Below are positions 38,101 to 43,514 of a DNA stretch of 43,514 nt, piece by piece (position 1 is the stretch's first letter; each line of letters starts with the position of its first letter). Below the pieces are notes generated by a model. It had not been told where the DNA came from. It made no database searches and was given only the letters and a program-made list of their open reading frames with translations. The position numbers and the translations under genes are program-made. The stretch comes from Streptomyces sp. CBMA156. GTDB lineage: Bacteria > Actinomycetota > Actinomycetes > Streptomycetales > Streptomycetaceae. The DNA is taken from the NCBI RefSeq assembly GCF_014596515.1, contig NZ_MSJQ01000447.1, positions 1-43,514 on the forward strand, in the 5' to 3' direction.

Positions 38101-40590
38101 GTGACCCAGCCGTTCGAACTGCCGTCCTTCTACGTGCCGCACCCGGCACGCCTCAACCCCCATCTGGACGAGGCACGGTCCCATTCCACCGGCTGGGCCC
38201 GGGAGATGGGGATGCTGGAGGGCTCTGGAATCTGGGATCAGGCCGACCTGGAGGCCCACGACTACGGGCTGCTCTGCGCGTACACCCACCCCGACGCCTC
38301 CGCCGAGGCGCTGTCGCTGGTCACCGACTGGTACGTGTGGGTCTTCTTCTTCGACGACCACTTCCTCGACATGTACAAGCGCACCAACGACCGCGGGGCG
38401 GGCAAGGCCCACCTCGACCGGCTGCCGCTGTTCATGCCGGCCGACCCGGCCGCCGAGCTGCCCGAGCCGGAGAACCCGGTCGAGGCCGGGCTGGCCGACC
38501 TGTGGCGGCGCACCGTGCCGGTGATGGGCGAGGACTGGCGGATCCGGTTCGCCGAGAGCACCAGGAACCTGCTCAACGAGTCGCTGTGGGAGCTCGCGAA
38601 CATCAACGAGGGCCGGGTGGCCAACCCGGTCGAGTACATCGAGATGCGCCGCAAGGTCGGTGGCGCGCCCTGGTCCGCGCAACTGGTCGAGTACGCGGCC
38701 GAGGCCGAGGTGCCGAAGGAGGTGTCGGGTTCGCGGGCGCTGCGGGTGCTGATGGACGCCTTCTCCGACGGGGTGCACCTGCGCAACGACATCTTCTCGT
38801 ACCAGCGGGAGGTGGAGGACGAGGGCGAGCTGAGCAACGGCATCCTGGTGCTGGAACGATTCCTCGAATGCTCCACCCAGGAAGCCGCCGAGGCGGTCAA
38901 CGACCTGCTCACCTCACGGCTCCAGCAGTTCGAGAACACCGTGTTCACCGAACTGCCGGTGCTGTTCGCGGAGACCGGGCTCGACCCGGCGGGCCGCGCC
39001 CGGGTGACGGCGTACGTCAAGGGCCTCCAGGACTGGCAGTCCGGCGGGCACGAGTGGCACCTGCGCTCCAGCCGGTACATGAACGGCGGTGGGGCGGCGG
39101 CGGGTTCGGGCAGGCCGGGCGGGCGGGGCAAGCAGGGCGGCTCGGGTGGCGAGGTGGTGCCCGGCTCGGGCGGTGCGCCGGCGGGACTGCCGGGACTGCC
39201 GGGACTGTCGGGGCTTCCGGGCGGGTCCGGGGGCGGCAACTGGTGGGACCAGTACGCGATCGGCGGCATCGGCACCTCGGCGCTGGACATCCTGCGCAAG
39301 GGGGCCATCGGCACGGAGCCGCCCGCGCCACCGGCGGTCGAGAGCGCGGCTGGCCCGGCCGGGCGGCGGGCACGCTCGTTCGGGTACGTGCCGTACCAGG
39401 CCGTCGGCCCGTCCCGGCTGCCCGGGTTCGAGCTGCCGTACGACCTCAGGCTGAGCCCGCACCTGGACGGCGCCAGGGAGCGGGTGATCGAGTGGGCCGG
39501 GCGGATGGGACTGCTGGCGGCCGAGCCCGGCGTCCCCGCATCCGGTGTCTGGGACGCCGGGTCGATGCGCGACTACGACCTCCCGCTCTGCGCGGCCGGC
39601 ATCCATCCGGACGCCACGGCGGACCAACTCGACATCGCCTCGGCCTGGTTGGCCTGGGGCACCTGGGCCGACGACTACTACCCCCGGGCCTTCGGGCGCA
39701 CCCGTGACCTGGGCGGCGCCAAGGCCTCCAACGCGCGGCTGTCGCTGTTCATGCCGGTGGACGGCAGCCCCGCGCCGGAGCCCGTCAACGCGCTGGAGCG
39801 CAGCCTCGCCGACCTCTGGGAGCGGACGGCCGGTCCGATGACCGTCGAGGCCAGGGGCCGGTTCCGGGTGGCGGTCGAGGCGATGCTGGACAGCTGGATC
39901 TGGGAGCTGGGCAACCAGATCCAGAACCGGATCCCGGACCCGGTGGACTACCTGGAGATGCGCCGCTCCACCTTCGGCTCCGAGCTCACCACGAGCCTCT
40001 CCCGCCTCGGCCACGGGAAGACCGTGCCGCAGGAGGTGTACGACCACGGCTCGATGCGCGCGCTGGAGAACTCCGCGATGGACTACGCGTGCATGATGAA
40101 CGACCTCTTCTCGTACCAGAAGGAGGTCGAGTACGAGGGCGAGCTGCACAACGCCGTCCTGGTGGTGCAGAACTTCTTCAACTGCGACTACGAGTCGGGG
40201 GTCCGGATCGTCGACGACCTGATGCGCTCGCGGCTGGACCAGTTCCAGCACGTCGCGCGGAAGGAACTCCCGGTCATGTACGAGGACTTCGGGCTGGAGC
40301 CGGCGGCCCGGGAGCTGCTCGACGGGTACGTGGTGGAGTTGGAGAACTGGCTCGCGGGAATACTGGGTTGGCACGAAGGGTGTCTGCGGTACGGCACGGC
40401 CGACCTGGAGCGGCACTTCGGCGCCGAGCGGGACCTGGCGGAGGCCTCGCAGGCCCGCCGGGCGGCCACGGCGGCGGCCCCGATCGCTCCCACGGCCGCC
40501 GTCCCGACCGGTGGAGTGCCGCTCGGCCCGACCGGGCTGGGCACGGCCTCGCTGCGGCTGCCGCCGGGCGGGGCGGTGCCGGAGCACTGA
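38101..40590 (+). CDS. geoA: Bifunctional geosmin synthase
   Basis: 829 residues from GTG at 38101, longer than the roughly 725 of S. coelicolor. Two class I terpene-synthase domains. N-terminal (about 1-330): Mg-binding FFFDDHFLDMY (D85-D86) and NDIFSYQRE (229-237), converts farnesyl diphosphate to germacradienol/germacrene D. C-terminal (about 430-790): WADDYYP near 522 and MNDLFSYQKE near 666, converts germacradienol to geosmin. A Gly/Pro-rich linker (about 330-385) and an Ala/Pro tail account for the extra length. Not in an operon; own terminator. Confidence 0.97.
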   Translation: MTQPFELPSFYVPHPARLNPHLDEARSHSTGWAREMGMLEGSGIWDQADLEAHDYGLLCAYTHPDASAEALSLVTDWYVWVFFFDDHFLDMYKRTNDRGAGKAHLDRLPLFMPADPAAELPEPENPVEAGLADLWRRTVPVMGEDWRIRFAESTRNLLNESLWELANINEGRVANPVEYIEMRRKVGGAPWSAQLVEYAAEAEVPKEVSGSRALRVLMDAFSDGVHLRNDIFSYQREVEDEGELSNGILVLERFLECSTQEAAEAVNDLLTSRLQQFENTVFTELPVLFAETGLDPAGRARVTAYVKGLQDWQSGGHEWHLRSSRYMNGGGAAAGSGRPGGRGKQGGSGGEVVPGSGGAPAGLPGLPGLSGLPGGSGGGNWWDQYAIGGIGTSALDILRKGAIGTEPPAPPAVESAAGPAGRRARSFGYVPYQAVGPSRLPGFELPYDLRLSPHLDGARERVIEWAGRMGLLAAEPGVPASGVWDAGSMRDYDLPLCAAGIHPDATADQLDIASAWLAWGTWADDYYPRAFGRTRDLGGAKASNARLSLFMPVDGSPAPEPVNALERSLADLWERTAGPMTVEARGRFRVAVEAMLDSWIWELGNQIQNRIPDPVDYLEMRRSTFGSELTTSLSRLGHGKTVPQEVYDHGSMRALENSAMDYACMMNDLFSYQKEVEYEGELHNAVLVVQNFFNCDYESGVRIVDDLMRSRLDQFQHVARKELPVMYEDFGLEPAARELLDGYVVELENWLAGILGWHEGCLRYGTADLERHFGAERDLAEASQARRAATAAAPIAPTAAVPTGGVPLGPTGLGTASLRLPPGGAVPEH
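39183..39218 (+). repeat. 9-bp tandem repeat in the geoA linker
   Basis: GGGACTGCC in four tandem copies (the last two degenerate), encoding Gly-Leu-Pro steps in the interdomain linker. In-frame, so the linker can change length freely. Confidence 0.9.
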
Positions 40591-40625
40591 GCGGCTGAGG
40601 CCGGGGAACCGGGAAAACAGGAGGG

Positions 40626-40657
40626 CGCGCCCGCGCGGGTCATCCCGCGCGGGCGCG
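40626..40657 (+). terminator. Terminator of geoA
   Basis: 14-bp perfect stem CGCGCCCGCGCGGG/CCCGCGCGGGCGCG with TCAT loop, 35 bp after the stop. Confidence 0.9.
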
Positions 40658-40740
40658 TCGCGTCGTGGCTAGGCTGGCGAACCGGGGGCCGGCGTGCGCC
40701 CTCCCGGCGCGCGCACTTCGCCACACACGAAGGCAGAGAG

Positions 40741-41538
40741 ATGGCTGCGCTACCTGAGGGCACACCCTGTTGGGCCGACGCGATGTTCACCGACCTGGAG
40801 GGCGCGAAGGCCTTCTACGGCGACGTGCTGGGCTGGACCTTCGGCGAGAGCTCGTCGGAGTACGGCAACTACACCCAGGCGTACTCGGACGGCAAGGCGG
40901 TCGCCGCGATCGTGCCGCCGATGCCCGGGGCCGAGGCCAAGTCCGCCTGGTGCCTGTACCTGGCCTCGCCGGACGCCGGCGCCACCGCGGCCCGGATCCG
41001 GGCCAACGGCGGCGAGGTGGTCATGGGGCCGATGCAGATCGGCGACTTCGGTACGTCGGTGATCGCCAGGGACCCGGCCGGCGTGGCGTTCGGCGTCTGG
41101 CAGGCCGGGCGGCACGAGGGCTTCGAGAAGCAGGGCGAGCCCGGCGCCTACAGCTGGGCCGAGGTGGTGACCCGCGAGCCGGCCCAGGCCGACGCCTTCT
41201 TCCCCGCGGTCTTCCCGTACGGCGTGAAGACGATGGCGGGCGGGGAGTTCGACTACCGGATGTTCCAGGTCGGCGAGCGGGTCGTGCTGGGCCGGATGGC
41301 GGCGGAGGGCGACTTCCTGCCGCCCCAGGCGCCCTCGTACATCAGCGTCTACTTCGCGGTGGACGACACCGACGCCGCGATCGAACGTCTGACGGCGCGC
41401 GGCGGCAAGGTGTACTTCGGCCCGATGGACAGCCCGTTCGGCCGGTTCGCGGCGGTCGGCGACCAGCAGGGCGCGGCCTTCGGGCTTATCGACCTGGGGC
41501 GGACGGTCGGCGAGCAGCCGGAGACGGCGGACGTCTGA
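40741..41538 (+). CDS. VOC-family protein with two glyoxalase-like domains
   Basis: 265 residues from ATG at 40741 with AGAGAG upstream. Two beta-alpha-beta-beta-beta modules: about 8-120 (CWADAMFTDLEGAKAFYGDV, ending DPAGVAFGVWQ) and about 135-255 (AYSWAEVVTREPAQADAFF, ending DQQGAAFGLI). Similar to hydroxylase/glyoxalase-superfamily proteins in streptomycetes. Metal ligands are not clear enough to give a reaction. Confidence 0.92.
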   Translation: MAALPEGTPCWADAMFTDLEGAKAFYGDVLGWTFGESSSEYGNYTQAYSDGKAVAAIVPPMPGAEAKSAWCLYLASPDAGATAARIRANGGEVVMGPMQIGDFGTSVIARDPAGVAFGVWQAGRHEGFEKQGEPGAYSWAEVVTREPAQADAFFPAVFPYGVKTMAGGEFDYRMFQVGERVVLGRMAAEGDFLPPQAPSYISVYFAVDDTDAAIERLTARGGKVYFGPMDSPFGRFAAVGDQQGAAFGLIDLGRTVGEQPETADV

Positions 41539-41583
41539 TGGAACGGCGAGCGGCGGGGCGGCGCGCGACGGGGACGGCCGCCG

Positions 41584-42093
41584 GTGGGTGAGCGCGAGGA
41601 ACTCGTCGAGACGTTGGACAAGCACCGCGGACTGCTGCGGCGCACCACCCGGGACCTCACCGACGCCCAGGCGGCCGAGCGCACCACGGTCAGCGAGCTG
41701 ACCCTCGGCGGCCTGGTCAAGCACGTGGCGGCGGCCGAGGCGCGCTGGGCGCGGTTCATGACCGGCGGTGCGGAGGCGATACGGGGCCGGGACGGGGAGC
41801 ACGGGCCCGACGACCAGGAGGCCTGGGCGGCCCAGTTCCGGATGGTGGAGGGCGACACACTGGCCGGGCTGCTCGCCGAGTACGAACGGGTGGCGCGCGG
41901 GACGGACGAACTGGTCGGGAGTCTGCCCGACCTCGACCTCGCCCACGAACTGCCGCGTGCGCCCTGGTTCCCGCCGGGCACGGCCTGGTCGGCCCGGCGG
42001 GTGCTGCTGCACCTGATCGCCGAGACCGCGCAGCACGCCGGACACGCGGACATCATCCGTGAGTCGCTGGACGGGGCGAAGTCGATGGGCTGA
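41584..42093 (+). CDS. DinB-family (four-helix, DUF664-like) protein
   Basis: 169 residues from GTG at 41584, 45 bp after the VOC gene and possibly co-transcribed. LVKHVAAAEARW (first His), RVLLHLIAETAQHAGHADIIRES (two further His) give the three-His metal site of DinB/YfiT-type proteins, which in actinobacteria often use mycothiol. Reaction unknown. Confidence 0.9.
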   Translation: MGEREELVETLDKHRGLLRRTTRDLTDAQAAERTTVSELTLGGLVKHVAAAEARWARFMTGGAEAIRGRDGEHGPDDQEAWAAQFRMVEGDTLAGLLAEYERVARGTDELVGSLPDLDLAHELPRAPWFPPGTAWSARRVLLHLIAETAQHAGHADIIRESLDGAKSMG

Positions 42094-42163
42094 GCGGTGC
42101 CGGAGGGCTGCGGGGCGGCGGCCGGCTGCGGGGTGTCGGCGGGCTGAGCGGTGCCGGAGGGCT
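42087..42163. repeat. 23-bp direct repeats spanning the DinB stop
   Basis: 42087-42109 and 42141-42163 are identical over 23 bp (GGGCTGAGCGGTGCCGGAGG at the core). The first copy contains the TGA of the DinB gene. The bases between are related lower-complexity sequence. Replication slippage or a 54-bp duplication would explain it. Confidence 0.9.
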
Positions 42164-42191
42164 CAGCGGCGTCGATGGTGCGGGACCGCCG

Positions 42192-42887
42192 TCAGGGCAG
42201 TTCCACGCCGAGGAGTCCGCGCAGCGCCCGGTCGCCGTCCGGGGTGACCCGCAGGGCCCGGCCGGAGCCGATCCGCTCCACCCAGGCGCGGTCCAGGGCG
42301 GCCCGGCAGAGCGCCGCGCCCAGCGCCCCGCCCAGGTGGTTGCGGCGCTCCGTCCAGTCCAGGCAGCTGCGCACCACCGGCCGCCCGCCCCGCTGGCCCG
42401 CGCGCGGCGGCAGCTCGATCCCCTGCGCGGCCAGCCAGTCCCGGCCGAGCCCGGTGACGGCGATCCCGTCCTCCTCGGTGACCAGGCCACGGGCGAGCAG
42501 CGCGTCCGAGACGGCCACGCCGAGGCGCCCGGCCAGGTGGTCGTAGCAGGTGCGGGCGCGGGCCTCGGCGCTCAGCCGGGTGGCCTCGCCCAGGTTGCGG
42601 GGTGCGGTCGCGGGGCCGGGCCGGGACTCGGCGAAGACGGTGAGGTCCTCGATCAGGGTGGCCACCGCGGGGGTGGCCAGCCGGACGTACCGGTGCCGGC
42701 CCTGCCGCTCCTCGGCCAGCAGCCCGCCCGCGATCAGCCGGGACAGGTGCTCGCTGGCCGTGGACGGTGCGACGCGTGCGTGCCGGGCCAGTTCGCCGGC
42801 GGTCCAGGCGCGGCCGTCGAGCAGCGCGGTGCAGATGGCGGCGCGGGTGGGGTCGGCGAGCAGGGCGGCGAAGGCGGCGAGCGTCAT
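42192..42887 (-). CDS. ArsR-type transcriptional regulator
   Basis: 231 residues from ATG at 42887 (MTLAAFAALLADPTRAAI). Winged HTH at about 5-85 with ADPTRAAICTALL, WTAGELARHARVAPSTASEH and LAEERQGRHRYVRLA. A C-terminal 140 residues (CYDHLAGRLGVAVSDALLARG, NHLGGALGAALC) is typical of a larger ArsR subfamily. An in-frame start at 43028 would add a Pro-rich 47-residue head; both ATGs have GGAGG only one base away, too close. Divergent from the P450-like frame, 205 bp apart. Effector unknown, no metal Cys set seen. Confidence 0.9.
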   Translation of the reverse strand: MTLAAFAALLADPTRAAICTALLDGRAWTAGELARHARVAPSTASEHLSRLIAGGLLAEERQGRHRYVRLATPAVATLIEDLTVFAESRPGPATAPRNLGEATRLSAEARARTCYDHLAGRLGVAVSDALLARGLVTEEDGIAVTGLGRDWLAAQGIELPPRAGQRGGRPVVRSCLDWTERRNHLGGALGAALCRAALDRAWVERIGSGRALRVTPDGDRALRGLLGVELP

Positions 42888-43092
42888 GCCTCCATGGTCG
42901 GGGCACGGGGGCTCGGACGGAGGCGGGGGCCTGTGCGGAGGCTGGAGCGTGTGCGAAGGCGGGCCCGCCGACGGAGTCGTGGGCGGTCGCAGCGTCGGGG
43001 CCGCGGGGGGAGGCGGAGCCGGGGACATGCCTCCAGGGTCGCCCCGGCACGGTTCGGCCGGGGCCGAAACGACCCGGGACCACGATGACGGC

Positions 43093-43514
43093 ATGAGCGA
43101 AACCACGGTGGTCCCCGGCCCGGCGACCCTGACCTTCTCCCGCTACGACGACGTGACGGCGGCCCTGGCCGACCCGGCGCTGGTCCCGCTGCCCGCCGCC
43201 CCCGGCGCCGCCCCGGGCACGGTGGCCTGGCTGCGGTCTGCCGTCGCCCGGTTCAGTTCGGGCGAGCCGCACGCCCGGCGCCGGGCGCTGGTGCTGGCCG
43301 ACCTGGAACGGCTGGACCCGGCCCGGCTGCGGGTGGCCGCGGCCGGTGGCTTCGAGCCCGACGTACGGCTGCGGGTCGTCCGGGTGCTCGCGGCGGAGTT
43401 CGGCCTGGCCGACCCGGAGGCGGTGGCGCGGGCCGAGCAGCTGATCGAGACGCTCGGCATGGGCGCGATGGCCGGGGCCGCGTGGACCACCCTGTCCCAG
43501 GGCGAGCGCGGCCG
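43093..43514 (+). CDS. P450-like reading frame, partial at the window end
   Basis: ATG at 43093, open to the edge (140 residues). SRYDDVTAALADPALVPLP and VARFSSGEPHARRRALVLADL resemble the N-terminal part of bacterial cytochromes P450 or P450-like proteins. The last visible residues (ETLGMGAMAGAAW then TTLSQGERG) instead look like an ABC-ATPase signature (LSxGE). Whether this is a chance match, a fusion or a junction cannot be told without the rest. No haem Cys region is in the window. The ArsR-type gene is divergent and may regulate it. Confidence 0.5.
   Translation, partial: MSETTVVPGPATLTFSRYDDVTAALADPALVPLPAAPGAAPGTVAWLRSAVARFSSGEPHARRRALVLADLERLDPARLRVAAAGGFEPDVRLRVVRVLAAEFGLADPEAVARAEQLIETLGMGAMAGAAWTTLSQGERG

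Noticed and set aside
1..43514. CRISPR array, insertion sequence or prophage
   Set aside because: No regular spacer-repeat array, transposase, terminal inverted repeats with target duplications, or phage structural genes.

Overview
High-GC, tightly packed DNA typical of an actinomycete of the Streptomycetaceae (Streptomyces or Kitasatospora). The evidence is the strong G/C third-position bias, a two-domain geosmin synthase, two adjacent SigB/SigF-type sigma factor genes close to tadA and upp, WXG100-type small proteins, and frequent GTG starts. It reads as chromosome: housekeeping genes, four tRNAs, and no transposase, integrase, phage or plasmid gene.

Layout. 1-3.2 kb: 5' part of a PAS-domain, degenerate histidine-kinase-like protein, then tRNA-Ser(GCU) and two identical tRNA-Arg(ACG) genes. 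3.2-8.6 kb: cell-surface genes, namely a secreted Ig-like/GEVED-like protein, an SPFH/band-7 membrane protein and, translationally coupled to it, an NlpC/P60 endopeptidase carrying a near-perfect internal 105-bp duplication. 8.7-10.8 kb: a WXG100-like pair that lacks normal start signals, an aldo/keto reductase and a small membrane protein.

10.9-21.2 kb, all on the minus strand: eight genes that look like one exopolysaccharide operon. In transcription order they are an Agd3-like secreted deacetylase, a PelF-type GT4 glycosyltransferase, a polytopic membrane protein, a LegB-like sugar-nucleotide dehydratase/epimerase, a nucleotidyltransferase, a second epimerase, a spherulin-4/Sph3-like hydrolase and a GH114 (Ega3/PelA-like) lipoprotein. 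Enzyme families of the fungal galactosaminogalactan cluster and of bacterial Pel loci occur side by side here, so I infer a cationic, partly deacetylated, amino-sugar polymer. This is the most interesting system in the window.

21.6-31.6 kb: a tyrosine phosphatase tail-to-tail with the two sigma genes (both with plausible SigB-type promoters of their own), a Dabb protein, a small membrane protein, a structured intergenic stretch that may encode an RNA, tRNA-Ser(CGA), tadA with its associated protein, upp, a LytR_C-domain protein, and a ParB/VapB-like protein divergent from a HerA/DUF853 ATPase. 31.6-37.6 kb: a glycoside-hydrolase-like protein with a DasR-like operator, a rhomboid protease, a YbhB/YbcL protein, a WYL regulator divergent from a DHA2 drug exporter with an inverted repeat between them, and an HhH-GPD protein. 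38.1-43.5 kb: geosmin synthase (geoA), a VOC protein, a DinB-family protein, an ArsR-type regulator and the start of a P450-like reading frame whose visible end resembles an ABC ATPase signature. All functions are from reading the sequence; no database search was run.
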